Source: Acetobacterium paludosum | Lineage (GTDB): Bacteria > Bacillota > Clostridia > Eubacteriales > Eubacteriaceae | DNA: 64,000 bases | Assembly (NCBI RefSeq): GCF_008086595.1 | Contig: NZ_RXYA01000014.1 | Span: 62,001 to 126,000, forward strand | Direction: 5' to 3' | Shown: positions 18,557 through 26,789 of the stretch, in pieces | How the letters are laid out: every line of letters begins with the position of its first letter | How positions within the stretch are numbered: position 1 is the stretch's first letter | Translations under genes and position numbers: made by a program | Notes under the pieces: generated by a model | What the model was told of the DNA's origin: nothing | The model's database searches: none | Seen by the model: the letters and a program-made list of their open reading frames with translations, nothing else

Positions 18557-20148
18557 AACGATATGATTTAATCGTCGTCGGGGCCGGCCCTTCCGGTCTC
18601 TCCGCTGCTATCGAAGCCGCCCGATGCGGGCTGACCGTTGCTGTTTTTGATGAAAATGCCAAGCCCGGTGGGCAATTATTCAAACAGATCCATAAATTTT
18701 TCGGTTCCAAAGAACACCAGGCGAAAATCCGGGGCTACAAAATCGGCGAAACTCTGCTTTCGGAAGCGGATGCAGTCGGGGTCAAGGTCTTCCTGAATGC
18801 CACCGTTTCTGGGATGTATATGGACAAAGAAATCCTTGTTCGGAGGGGCGATGCCATGGAGCACTGCAAAGCGGATGCCATCATCATCGCCACCGGCGCT
18901 TCCGAAAACATGGTCACCTTTGATGGCTGGACTCTGCCCGGTGTCATCGGTGCCGGTGCCGCTCAAACCATGATGAATCTTTACAGCATTCAACCCGGCC
19001 AGCGCGTACTGATGCTAGGCAGCGGAAATGTCGGGCTGGTGGTCAGCTTCCAGCTGATGCAGGCCGGCTGTGAAGTCATCGCTCTGGTGGATGCCTCACC
19101 CCGGATTGGCGGTTATGGTGTTCACGCTTCCAAAATCGCCCGGTGCGGCGTGCCCTTCTATCTTTCCCATACCATTACTAAAGCAGAAGGCCCTGATTGC
19201 ATCACCGGGGTAGAGATTTCCCAGGTGGATGATCACTTCACTCCCATCCCCGGAACTCAGAAACATTTTGATGTGGACACCATCTGTATGGCAGTCGGCC
19301 TTTCCCCGATGTCCCAGCTCCTTAAAATGGCCGGCTGCAGCATGATCGATGATCCCCGTCGCGGGGGCCAGGTTCCGCTGGTGGATGAAAATGGTGAAAC
19401 CTCCATTCCCGGTATTTTTGCCGCTGGGGATGTCTCCGGCATCGAAGAAGCCAGCTCCGCCATGATAGAAGGGCGGATGTCCGGTCTTTCCGCCGCCGCT
19501 TATCTGGGCTTTCTCAGTGAAAAAGACAAAGATAGCAGTCTGAATGAATTGGAAGTCGCCTTAAACAGTCTGCATCAGGGCATGTTCGCCCCCGGCAGCA
19601 AGGGTAAAGCCTTCACAAAAACTGATGAAGGGATTGCGGTCTCCCAAAGCCTCCTTAAAAAAGGCTATCTTGATGAAGCCGACATTGCCCGATTTAACCA
19701 TTTCGATAAAAAATCCGGTGTCCATCCGGTGATCGAATGTACCCAGAATATTCCCTGCAATCCCTGTCAGGATGCTTGTCCCAAGGATTGTATAAAAATC
19801 GGGAAAACCATTACCGCCCTGCCCCGAATCGATGCAGACAGCACCTGCACCGGATGTGGGATGTGCGTTGCCTCCTGTTCCGGCCAGGCCATCTTCCTGG
19901 TAGACGAAGACTATGAACCGGGCTACGCCAGCATCACCCTACCCTATGAATTTTTACCCCGGCCTCAAAAAGGGGATTTGGGAACGGCCTTAAGCCGCAG
20001 CGGCCAGCCTCTCGGCGTCGCCGAAATCATCGATGTTCGCAGCGCCAAAGCCTTTGACCACACCACGCTGGTCACCATGAAAGTCCCGGTGGCCCAAGCC
20101 ATGACTGCCCGGTTTTATAAACGCGAAGCCCAAAGAGCTGAATTATAA
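18553..20148 (+). CDS. FAD/NAD(P)-binding oxidoreductase subunit with two 4Fe-4S clusters
   Basis: In this 531-residue protein, residues 1-330 form a pyridine-nucleotide-disulfide-type fold with two dinucleotide sites (LIVVGAGPSGLSAAIEA near the start and VLMLGSGNVGLVVSFQ in the middle) and an FAD signature IPGIFAAGDVSG. Residues of about 390-450 hold two ferredoxin motifs, CNPCQDACPKDC and CTGCGMCVASC. In HcnB/OoxA-like alpha subunits this protein is fused to Fer2_4 and BFD domains. Here those are separate genes and a 2x[4Fe-4S] ferredoxin domain has been added. In an anaerobe it probably passes electrons to ferredoxin or another carrier and not to O2. Confidence 0.9.
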   Translation: MKRYDLIVVGAGPSGLSAAIEAARCGLTVAVFDENAKPGGQLFKQIHKFFGSKEHQAKIRGYKIGETLLSEADAVGVKVFLNATVSGMYMDKEILVRRGDAMEHCKADAIIIATGASENMVTFDGWTLPGVIGAGAAQTMMNLYSIQPGQRVLMLGSGNVGLVVSFQLMQAGCEVIALVDASPRIGGYGVHASKIARCGVPFYLSHTITKAEGPDCITGVEISQVDDHFTPIPGTQKHFDVDTICMAVGLSPMSQLLKMAGCSMIDDPRRGGQVPLVDENGETSIPGIFAAGDVSGIEEASSAMIEGRMSGLSAAAYLGFLSEKDKDSSLNELEVALNSLHQGMFAPGSKGKAFTKTDEGIAVSQSLLKKGYLDEADIARFNHFDKKSGVHPVIECTQNIPCNPCQDACPKDCIKIGKTITALPRIDADSTCTGCGMCVASCSGQAIFLVDEDYEPGYASITLPYEFLPRPQKGDLGTALSRSGQPLGVAEIIDVRSAKAFDHTTLVTMKVPVAQAMTARFYKREAQRAEL

Positions 20149-20183
20149 AAAGCAGCTATGAAATTCAAATACATCAACCAATT

Positions 20184-20220
20184 GTGTAAACTAGGCAGCG
20201 AAGTTCACAACAGTTTTGCA
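20184..20220 (+). repeat. cluster repeat, copy 1
   Basis: The element starting GTGTAAACTAGGCAGCGAAG lies 72 bp before the next start codon. About 30 of 36 positions match the copy at 23432-23466. Confidence 0.65.
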
Positions 20221-20255
20221 TTTATCGATCAGAATCAAAGAAAAGGAGAGAAAAA

Positions 20256-20585
20256 ATGAAATCAATTAATGATCGTTCACAGGATATTGGTCCCTTCGTT
20301 TCCCAGACCGATGACGGAGTCATCATCTGCCGTTGCGAAGAAATCACCAAGGGCGAAATTCGCCAGGCGATCCACGATGGGATGTTTACCGTCAACGAAA
20401 TCAGACGTTACCTGCGGTCGGGCATGGGGCTTTGCCAAGGACAAACCTGTGGCCGGCTGGTGAAGAACATCGTTGTTCAGGAGCTGGATGTTATCCCGGC
20501 GCAATTAGATCCAGCCACCAGCCGTTCCCCGATGCGCCCGGTGGAAATGAAAGTATTAGGAAATGAAGAGGTAACTCATGTCTAA
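20256..20585 (+). CDS. BFD-like (2Fe-2S)-binding protein
   Basis: The 109-residue protein has the bacterioferritin-associated-ferredoxin fold: VIICRCEEITKGEIRQAI, then LRSGMGLCQGQTCGRLV. CRC plus the CQGQTC pair supply four Cys ligands for a [2Fe-2S] cluster. In related dehydrogenases this is the C-terminal domain of the alpha subunit. It is followed by an 8-bp overlap with the catalytic flavin subunit gene, so it is likely a structural part of the same complex. Confidence 0.9.
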   Translation: MKSINDRSQDIGPFVSQTDDGVIICRCEEITKGEIRQAIHDGMFTVNEIRRYLRSGMGLCQGQTCGRLVKNIVVQELDVIPAQLDPATSRSPMRPVEMKVLGNEEVTHV

Positions 20586-21705
20586 ACATACCGATATTAT
20601 TATCATTGGCGGCGGCATCATCGGTAACGCCACTGCTTACTATCTCGCCAAAAAAGGCCTATCCGTCACCGTTCTGGAAGCCAGCAAGGACATCGGTATT
20701 GGCGGTTCTTCCCGTAATGGCGGCGGCGTTCGACAGTCCGGCCGGGACACCCGGGAACTCCCGCTGGCTATGTGGGGTATCAAAAATCTGTGGCCGGGAC
20801 TTTCCGAAGAACTGGGCGTGGATGTGGAATACATCCAAAAAGGCAACCTGCGGCTGGGGAAAACCGAGGCCCATCAGAAAATCCTGCAGGGCTTAACCGA
20901 CAAGGCGGTATCCTGTGGGCTGGATGTGCGCATGATCGACGGCGACGAAATTCGGGCCATCAACCCCTATCTTTCCGACGAAGTCACCTGTGCCAGCTGG
21001 TGTCCCACCGATGGTCACGCCAATCCCCTGACGGCCACCCTGGGCTACTATAAAAAAGCCCGGGAATTGGGAGTCCGCTTCATTACTGAATCCCCCTGCT
21101 TCGAGCTGCGAAAAATTAAAGGCGTGATCCGCCAGGTCGTCACTCCCGATGCTATCTATGAAGCCGATAAGATCCTGGTGGCAGCCGGGTATGACAGCCG
21201 CAGACTGTTAGCAACCGTAGGCATTGATGTCCCGATGAAGCCGATGAAAATGGAATGTCTGGTCACCGAAGCGGAACCGCCGATGTTCTTGCAAATGCTG
21301 GGCACCGCCGAAGCCGATTTCTACGGCCATCAATCTAAGCATGGTTCCTTTGTTTTCGGCGGGTCTTCGGGCTTGGAACCTTTCAATAAAGACAATGGCA
21401 CCCCCATTTCCAGCAGCATCGGGGCCTCCTGTACCTGCCGGGGGATTATGAAGTACTTCCCGGCGCTGGCCGACGCCAAGATCGTCCGAGCCTGGGCCGG
21501 TTGGCTGGATGATTGTGCCGACAAGGTGCCGGTCATCAGCCCGGTGGAAGAAGTTCCCGGCCTGTACATCGCCTGTGCCTTTTCCGGCCATGGTTTTGGC
21601 ATCGCCCCGGCGGCCGGCTATAACATCGCCGAAATGATGGTCGACGGTCAGTCAATCATCGATTTGTCCGCCTTACGCTACGACCGCTTCAAGCCCAAGC
21701 AGTAA
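20578..21705 (+). CDS. DAO-type FAD-dependent dehydrogenase, catalytic subunit
   Basis: The 375-residue protein starts with DIIIIGGGIIGNATAYYLAKKG, an FAD Rossmann motif. It carries the GGSSRNGGGVRQSGRD segment and the C-terminal FSGHGFGIAPAAGYNIAEM typical of the D-amino-acid oxidase/sarcosine oxidase beta/HcnC family. It should oxidise a C-N bond of a secondary amine, D-amino acid, glycine derivative or opine, giving an imine that is then hydrolysed. The exact substrate cannot be read from the sequence. It is the last gene of the first transcription unit, as a new promoter lies 55 bp downstream. Confidence 0.9.
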   Translation: MSKHTDIIIIGGGIIGNATAYYLAKKGLSVTVLEASKDIGIGGSSRNGGGVRQSGRDTRELPLAMWGIKNLWPGLSEELGVDVEYIQKGNLRLGKTEAHQKILQGLTDKAVSCGLDVRMIDGDEIRAINPYLSDEVTCASWCPTDGHANPLTATLGYYKKARELGVRFITESPCFELRKIKGVIRQVVTPDAIYEADKILVAAGYDSRRLLATVGIDVPMKPMKMECLVTEAEPPMFLQMLGTAEADFYGHQSKHGSFVFGGSSGLEPFNKDNGTPISSSIGASCTCRGIMKYFPALADAKIVRAWAGWLDDCADKVPVISPVEEVPGLYIACAFSGHGFGIAPAAGYNIAEMMVDGQSIIDLSALRYDRFKPKQ

Positions 21706-21759
21706 GAATGCTCTGATTCGAAAGGTATTAATCAGAATTTTCATAAAAATGATTGTTTA

Positions 21760-21811
21760 TGTAAATTAGTACCGATTTTTACTATTCTTTCCTTCCGAAC
21801 TATGGTATATT
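21760..21811 (+). promoter_or_regulatory. promoter B of the oxidation island with shared upstream box
   Basis: The 21760-21786 segment with core CCGATTTTTACTATT (21772-21786) precedes TATATT (21806-21811). The core-to--10 spacing equals that of promoter A. It drives the AraC regulator gene and probably the genes after it. Confidence 0.65.
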
Positions 21812-21845
21812 GTATACATAAATAAGAAGTGCACGACCAACCATA

Positions 21846-21893
21846 AAAAGACAAGGATGTCGAAACCAAAGTTTCGGCGTCCTTGTCTTTTTT
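21846..21893 (+). terminator. attenuator-like leader hairpin B
   Basis: A 21-bp stem (21846-21866 with 21871-21891, one G-U pair) runs into a run of T. It sits about 35 nt after the expected transcription start and about 115 bp before the AraC gene, so full transcription would need read-through. Confidence 0.75.
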
Positions 21894-21931
21894 ATGTTGA
21901 TCAAACAGAAATTACTTTGCTGCCGGTTGTC

Positions 21932-21963
21932 GCAACCCAACAGCAAGCTCACGGCACTTTCGC
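21932..21963 (+). repeat. cluster repeat, copy 2 (with inverted partner at 21911-21935)
   Basis: A diverged forward copy lies 76 bp before the AraC gene. An inverted copy (ACTTTGCTGCCGGTT) lies directly before it, making an imperfect palindrome. Confidence 0.5.
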
Positions 21964-22007
21964 AACAATCCGTTCAGAAAGGAAAGCATACGCTTTAGGT
22001 TTTACCT

Positions 22008-22865
22008 ATGATTGGTCTATTGCAACGGTATGGGTCTTATGAGTCATCCCTAAAAGAAAAAATCATCATCCCGAAACAGCCTTTAATGGTTCAGCATTCC
22101 CAGGGTTATGAATGCTTTGATTACCGGGCTTATGGTATCTCCCACTTTTATCGGTTCCAGGTCACCCCGGAAATGTTAGAAACAGCCACCATCGTTCCTG
22201 ATGGCACCGTGGACATCGTCTTCCGTTGCGGTCAGGATCACGTGGATGCAACCTGCTATGGGGCGGTTCTGAAAATGCACACCATTGATTATGCTACCAG
22301 CTTTCATTTGGACGATACCATCTTTGGCATTCGTTTTTTGCCCGGAAAGGCATTCTTACCCAAGGGCTATCCCATTGGCAGCCTTACCGAGACGTCCATT
22401 CCATTGCCGGAAATCTGCAAGGATCAGGCCATGATGGAAGGCATCACCAAGAGTACCGATTTTAAAGAACAGATTCAATTGTTTCTCAATGCTTATATTC
22501 CGGATTATCAAAACTATTACAGTCCCGATACTCGTCCCTTCAGTTATTGCATGGTTGATGAGATCACCAAGGTAGTGGGGATTATCAATGTCAATGAATT
22601 AAGCCAAAGCGTCGGCTATACCCCAAGATACATCAACCGGCTCTTTAATAATGAAATTGGCTTACCCCCCAAGACCTTCTCAAAAATCATTCGTTTCCAG
22701 AATGTTTTGCTGGCCCTGGGGAAGGATCAGCATATTTCAACCATCGCCGCGGATATGGGTTATTATGATCAGTCCCACCTGCTCAAAGAATTTAAACAAT
22801 TCACGGGAATATCGCCCCTGAATTACCGCAAATCCCTGACTGCCGGAACAGCCCTTCGGATTTAA
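22008..22865 (+). CDS. AraC-family transcriptional regulator
   Basis: The protein has 285 residues. The N-terminal 160 residues resemble the DUF6597 sensor found in some AraC proteins (FYRFQVTPEM, IVPDGTVDIVFRCG, FGIRFLPGKAF). The C-terminal 100 residues carry two helix-turn-helix units (VNELSQSVGYTPRYINRLF and ISTIAADMGYYDQSHLLKEF). It is the obvious candidate to bind the shared box of promoters A and B. An in-frame stop lies just before the ATG, but no good ribosome site is near it, so the start is uncertain. Its sensor domain probably binds the amine substrate (inference). Confidence 0.85.
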   Translation: MIGLLQRYGSYESSLKEKIIIPKQPLMVQHSQGYECFDYRAYGISHFYRFQVTPEMLETATIVPDGTVDIVFRCGQDHVDATCYGAVLKMHTIDYATSFHLDDTIFGIRFLPGKAFLPKGYPIGSLTETSIPLPEICKDQAMMEGITKSTDFKEQIQLFLNAYIPDYQNYYSPDTRPFSYCMVDEITKVVGIINVNELSQSVGYTPRYINRLFNNEIGLPPKTFSKIIRFQNVLLALGKDQHISTIAADMGYYDQSHLLKEFKQFTGISPLNYRKSLTAGTALRI

Positions 22866-22889
22866 ACCAGCAGCGAAGCTCACAGCCGT
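22863..22889 (+). repeat. cluster repeat, copy 3
   Basis: A forward copy with core CAGCGAAGCTCAC lies 66 bp before the PII-like gene. It overlaps the AraC stop codon. Confidence 0.55.
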
Positions 22890-22928
22890 ATCTATACAAA
22901 TAAAATATAAAAATTAAGGAGAATCATT

Positions 22929-23282
22929 ATGGAATTATCACGTATCGAAATTATTACCAACAACTCAAAAATCGAAGCTTTAAAGAACGCCATGGGTAAA
23001 TATGGCATTACCGGGATGACCGTCTCTCAGGTATTGGGATGCGGGGTCCAATTTGGAACTCAGGAATACGAAGTTGAGCAGAAAAAAGAACCCACGCTCC
23101 TGCCCAAGGATCTGGTTATGCTGGTGCTTCCCACCAAAGATGTTCCGGCTTTCCTGAAATTTGTCCAGGAAGAACTCTACACCGGGCATATCGGGGATGG
23201 CAAAATCTTCGTCTCTGCCGTTACCAATGCCATCCGCGTCCGTACCGGCGAAGACGGTCTGGATGCGCTTTGCCAGAATTAA
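22929..23282 (+). CDS. PII-like nitrogen-regulator family protein
   Basis: The 117-residue protein aligns with GlnB/GlnK over its full length: YGITGMTVSQVLGCG, a T-loop of normal length, the B-loop GHIGDGKIFV and the C-loop RVRTGE. Gln39 and Lys58 equivalents (ATP/2-oxoglutarate pocket) are kept, but the Tyr51 uridylylation site is replaced by Lys and Lys85 by His. It should bind ATP/ADP and perhaps 2-oxoglutarate without uridylylation. It lies directly before an amino-acid permease gene, much as glnK pairs with amtB, so gating of that permease is an attractive inference. Confidence 0.88.
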   Translation: MELSRIEIITNNSKIEALKNAMGKYGITGMTVSQVLGCGVQFGTQEYEVEQKKEPTLLPKDLVMLVLPTKDVPAFLKFVQEELYTGHIGDGKIFVSAVTNAIRVRTGEDGLDALCQN

Positions 23283-23341
23283 GACAAAACCATCCTGTCT
23301 TGTTTTCTAATAATTACAAAATCCAAAAAAAGCGAACAATA

Positions 23342-23366
23342 GTTGCTTTGCTGTCAGTTTGCACAA
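23342..23366 (-). repeat. cluster repeat, inverted copy
   Basis: Read on the minus strand, GTGCAAACTGACAGCAAAGC matches the forward copy at 23432-23466 at about 18 of 22 positions. The two bracket a hairpin at 23385-23410. Confidence 0.6.
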
Positions 23367-23384
23367 ACAATTTTGTAACGTGTA

Positions 23385-23410
23385 GGCGAACAGTCGACAG
23401 ACTGTCCGCC
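23385..23410 (+). promoter_or_regulatory. strong hairpin in permease leader
   Basis: An 11-bp stem (GGCGAACAGTC with GACTGTCCGCC, one mismatch) and a 4-nt loop with no T run is unlikely to be a terminator. It lies between inverted copies of the cluster repeat. Confidence 0.5.
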
Positions 23411-23431
23411 GTACAGTGTAAAAAGTGTTTC

Positions 23432-23466
23432 GTGTAAACTGGCAACGAAGCTCATGACAGTTTCGC
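23432..23466 (+). repeat. cluster repeat, copy 4
   Basis: The best-conserved forward copy (GTGTAAACTGGCAACGAAGC...) lies 72 bp before the permease start. Confidence 0.65.
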
Positions 23467-23503
23467 TAATCACCTATTATTTCGCCCATGAAAGGAGCTT
23501 ACC

Positions 23504-24928
23504 ATGACTGAAAAAAAACTTGGCTTGCCCAGCGTCGTCGCCACCGGGGTTGGTGTCGTCGTTGCCACCAGCTGCCTGATCTCCCTGGGGATAGGCTCAG
23601 CCGCCATTGGCATGACCTTCATCATTTCCATGGTCATTGCCATCATCTTAAATATTCTTTTTGCTCTCTCGGTCTCTGAACTCAATGCGCTCATGCCCAA
23701 CTTAACCGGTGGACTGGCCCAGTATACTCTGGCCTGTATGGGGCCCTTTATCAGCATCGTCGTGATGGTCGGTGGGTATCTGCTCTGTAATACCATCGTC
23801 GGCAGTGCCGAGTGCGCCATGTTCGGGAACACCATTGCCAGTGTTCTTCCGAATATTCCGATCCCCGGCAACTACTATAGCGTCGCCTTGATCATCATTT
23901 TGATGATCACCAACTTAAACGGGGTGGATGTTTTCGCCAAAATACAAAACGTGGTGACCTATACCCTCATTGGCTCTCTGGTCATCATGGGCGTCCTTGG
24001 TTTTCTCAAACTGGGTACCGGTGAAGTGGTCGCCCAACCGATGATCCTATCAACCAATTTCACTGATATCACCTCCCTTTGCGGGCTGGCTTTCTTCCTC
24101 TTTATCGGCTCTGAATACATCGTTCCGATTTCAAACCGAGTTCAGAATGCCCGGCGAAACGTCCCTTTGGGCCTGATCATCACTCTGGTCGTCGTTTTTG
24201 GGATGGAAACGCTGCTGGTTTTCGGTTTTCACAATTACACCGCCTGGGCTGACCTGGGGGCCAGCACCACGCCCCACATCTTATACGGCACCATGCTGCT
24301 GGGTAATTTTGGTACCATCTGGATGGCCCTGGTTTCAATTTGCGCCGTTACAGGTGTGATCAATACCATCATTTCATCCCTGGCTTATATCGCTGACGGG
24401 ATGGCTAAAATCAACCTACTGCCTAAATTCTTCATGAAGACGAACAAGAAAGGGGCTCCCTATGTGGGCATCCTGATCATCGGCGGAATTATGGCACTCA
24501 TCAATGCCACCGGCTTATCCACCACCAGCCAGCTGTCCTTCCTGATCTTGACCGGCGTGGTCTTCTGGATGGTCGCCTATATCGTCACCCATCTCAATGT
24601 GCTGGTGTTACGGAAACGTCTGCCCAAAGCCCCCCGAACCTTTAAGGTACCCTTCGGCCCAGTGATCCCGATCATCGGTTCCCTTGGCATTGTCTGGATG
24701 ATTTATAACATTTCTTCCGATCCGGCGACGCGGATATCTATTTATTTGACTTGTGGGTTCATCTTCGCTTGTTTGACGGTTTATTCCGTCATCTGGGTCA
24801 AAAAGGTTATGAAGCTCAAACTCTTTAAACCCATCCCGCTGGAAAAGGTTATGGCGATGGAAAATGATCTTTACCATGTCTATCACAATGCGAAATCCGG
24901 GGATCACATCCCCAAGTTAGAAAAATAA
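23504..24928 (+). CDS. APC-family amino acid/amine permease
   Basis: The 474-residue protein has about 12 membrane helices. It has the APC-type first helix with the unwound glycine-rich stretch (ATSCLISLGIGSAAIG) and GGLAQYTLACMG near helix 3. It should import an amino acid or amine by cation symport or exchange, presumably the substrate of the flavin dehydrogenase encoded upstream. A clean AAAGGAG site precedes the ATG. The upstream leader holds an inverted repeat pair and a hairpin. The gene lies between a PII-like protein and an ornithine-cyclodeaminase-like gene. Confidence 0.9.
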   Translation: MTEKKLGLPSVVATGVGVVVATSCLISLGIGSAAIGMTFIISMVIAIILNILFALSVSELNALMPNLTGGLAQYTLACMGPFISIVVMVGGYLLCNTIVGSAECAMFGNTIASVLPNIPIPGNYYSVALIIILMITNLNGVDVFAKIQNVVTYTLIGSLVIMGVLGFLKLGTGEVVAQPMILSTNFTDITSLCGLAFFLFIGSEYIVPISNRVQNARRNVPLGLIITLVVVFGMETLLVFGFHNYTAWADLGASTTPHILYGTMLLGNFGTIWMALVSICAVTGVINTIISSLAYIADGMAKINLLPKFFMKTNKKGAPYVGILIIGGIMALINATGLSTTSQLSFLILTGVVFWMVAYIVTHLNVLVLRKRLPKAPRTFKVPFGPVIPIIGSLGIVWMIYNISSDPATRISIYLTCGFIFACLTVYSVIWVKKVMKLKLFKPIPLEKVMAMENDLYHVYHNAKSGDHIPKLEK

Positions 24929-24985
24929 GTTCAGCACTGTTATTACAACATTTTAAAATAAAAAACTATTTGGAGGTTTATCATT

Positions 24986-26128
24986 ATGAAATTACCAGGA
25001 ATTGATTTATTGTATTTAAGTGAACCAGATATGCTTAAAGCTGGGGTGGACGATGTTGTCGGCTGCACCGATTGTATGGAAGAGCTGTTGAAGCTCCTGG
25101 ATAAGGGCGACTATCGGATGGGTGGTGATAATGGCAATTCTCACGGTTGCATGATTACTTTCCCGGACGAACCTGAATTCCCCAATATGCCCAAGAACGG
25201 CCCGGATCGCCGCTTCATGGCGATGCCCGCCTATGTGGGCGGCAAGTTCGATGTCGCCGGAATGAAATGGTACGGCTCTAATGTTGAAAACCGTGACAAA
25301 AAGCTGCCCCGCTCGATCCTGATGATGATGCTCAATGATAAGGACACCGGCGCACCACTGGCCCTGATGTCTGCCAACCTGCTCAGTGCGTATCGTACCG
25401 CTGCTATCCCCGGTGTGGGCGTGAAGAATCTGGCGCTTAAAGACGCCAAAGTTCTGGCCATCATCGGCCCAGGAGTGATCAACTCCACCGCGATTGAAAC
25501 CTTCGCCGCCTTGCGACCAACCCTAACGACCCTTAAAATCAAAGGTCGGGGCCAGGAATCCATTGACCGCTGCATCGCCTATGTCAATGAAAAATGTCCT
25601 CAGTTCACCGAAATTATCATCTGCGAAACCCTGGAAGAATGTGTCCGTGATGCGGATATCCTCAGCTTCGCCACCTCTACCCCGATGGGCAGTGGCCCTT
25701 CAGCCTATCCCTTCGTTAAAACCGAATGGATCAAGCCCGGTGCCCTCTTCTGTCTCCCGGGTGCGGCCGATTTTTCAGATGAACTGATCAAAAGCGACAA
25801 AACCAAACTCGTGGTCGATAATATCTCTCTTTACGAAGCCTGGGCTGAAGAATATCCTTACCCAACCTTCGATATGGTCTACATCCTCGGTTCCAAATTT
25901 ATGGATATGATCCACGATGGGAAGCTTGAAAAATCTGCTATTCATGATTTGGGAGCCATCTTAAACGGCAAATTACCCGGACGTGAAAGCGACGATCAGA
26001 TCATCCTCTACTCCGTCGGCGGCATGCCGGTGGAAGATGTGGCTTGGGGCAAAGAAGTCTACGACTATGCCCGAAAGAACAATATCGGGGTCGAACTTAA
26101 CCTTTGGGATCAACCAGCTTTATACTAA
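24986..26128 (+). CDS. ornithine cyclodeaminase/mu-crystallin family protein
   Basis: The 380-residue protein belongs to the OCD/mu-crystallin fold: MPAYVGGKFDVAGMKWYGSN, then LMSANLLSAYRTAAIPGVG, then the NAD(P)-binding AKVLAIIGPGVINSTAIE. Family members reduce cyclic imines, deaminate ornithine or act as opine or N-methylamino-acid dehydrogenases. Longer members of this type are sometimes labelled tyramine oxidase subunit B, a name I would not treat as proof of substrate. Next to an imine-producing flavin dehydrogenase it may reduce or process the imine. A perfect terminator ends the unit. Confidence 0.87.
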   Translation: MKLPGIDLLYLSEPDMLKAGVDDVVGCTDCMEELLKLLDKGDYRMGGDNGNSHGCMITFPDEPEFPNMPKNGPDRRFMAMPAYVGGKFDVAGMKWYGSNVENRDKKLPRSILMMMLNDKDTGAPLALMSANLLSAYRTAAIPGVGVKNLALKDAKVLAIIGPGVINSTAIETFAALRPTLTTLKIKGRGQESIDRCIAYVNEKCPQFTEIIICETLEECVRDADILSFATSTPMGSGPSAYPFVKTEWIKPGALFCLPGAADFSDELIKSDKTKLVVDNISLYEAWAEEYPYPTFDMVYILGSKFMDMIHDGKLEKSAIHDLGAILNGKLPGRESDDQIILYSVGGMPVEDVAWGKEVYDYARKNNIGVELNLWDQPALY

Positions 26129-26137
26129 AATTGAACT

Positions 26138-26180
26138 AAAATCCAAAGTGCCACGGATATCCCGTGGCACTTTGGATTTT
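26138..26180 (+). terminator. intrinsic terminator ending the oxidation island
   Basis: A 19-bp perfect stem (26138-26156 with 26162-26180) has a short loop. The A/T flanks make it usable in both directions. Confidence 0.92.
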
Positions 26181-26308
26181 ATCCTTATGTTAAAAATATT
26201 TAACCTGACTGTAATATTTTCTATCACTTTCTTTTGATATGATAACAACAAATTAAAAGACAAATGTATTCAAGAATTTGTCTAAATCAAAACGAAATGG
26301 AGAATAAA

Positions 26309-26731
26309 ATGGATAAAACAAAAGTCGCATTTATTTGCATGCATCATTCCTGTACGAGTCAGATTGCGGAAGCATTAGGCGAAAAATTTGGAGGTGACGT
26401 CTTTGAAAGCTATTTGGCCGGAACCACAAAAATACTCTCACCCAATCCCGATGCGGTACGATTAATGAAGGAACTATATAACATCAATCTGGAGGAAAAC
26501 GAAGCTTCGAGACTGTTGAAAGATCTCCCGCCCGTTGACATTGTTGTAAAAATGGACTGTGACAACAGTTACCCAAACCTTCCCGGTGAATTCATGATCG
26601 ACTTGCGATTGGAAGATCCAGCCGGAAAAAGCAATGATGAATTCAAACACTTTATTTTCGGAATTGAACAATTCATAAAAAATCTTGCTGTAGAAATTAA
26701 AAAAAATCATGTTTCCTCAATCCTTCAATAA
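26309..26731 (+). CDS. low-molecular-weight phosphatase/arsenate reductase-like protein lacking P-loop Arg
   Basis: The 140-residue protein has the LMW-PTP/ArsC fold: VAFICMHHSCTSQIAEALGEKFGG at the N-terminus and an LEDPAGKS acid loop. In active enzymes the P-loop is CX5R(S/T), but here Cys10 is followed by MHHSCT, so the essential Arg is Thr. Cys10 and Cys15 are retained as in thioredoxin-type ArsC. It may therefore be a catalytically altered or binding-only protein. I chose the ATG at 26309 because TGGAGA lies 6 nt before it; an upstream ATG at 26264 has no site. Confidence 0.8.
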   Translation: MDKTKVAFICMHHSCTSQIAEALGEKFGGDVFESYLAGTTKILSPNPDAVRLMKELYNINLEENEASRLLKDLPPVDIVVKMDCDNSYPNLPGEFMIDLRLEDPAGKSNDEFKHFIFGIEQFIKNLAVEIKKNHVSSILQ

Positions 26732-26789
26732 TTATTTTCAAAAATAATTTTCAAAAATTCTCGAAATAAATCCGAATTGAATCCCACTC

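Noticed and set aside
21857-22042. 61-codon frame in the AraC leader
   Set aside because: It starts inside the attenuator hairpin, runs through the repeat element and overlaps the AraC start. No ribosome site.
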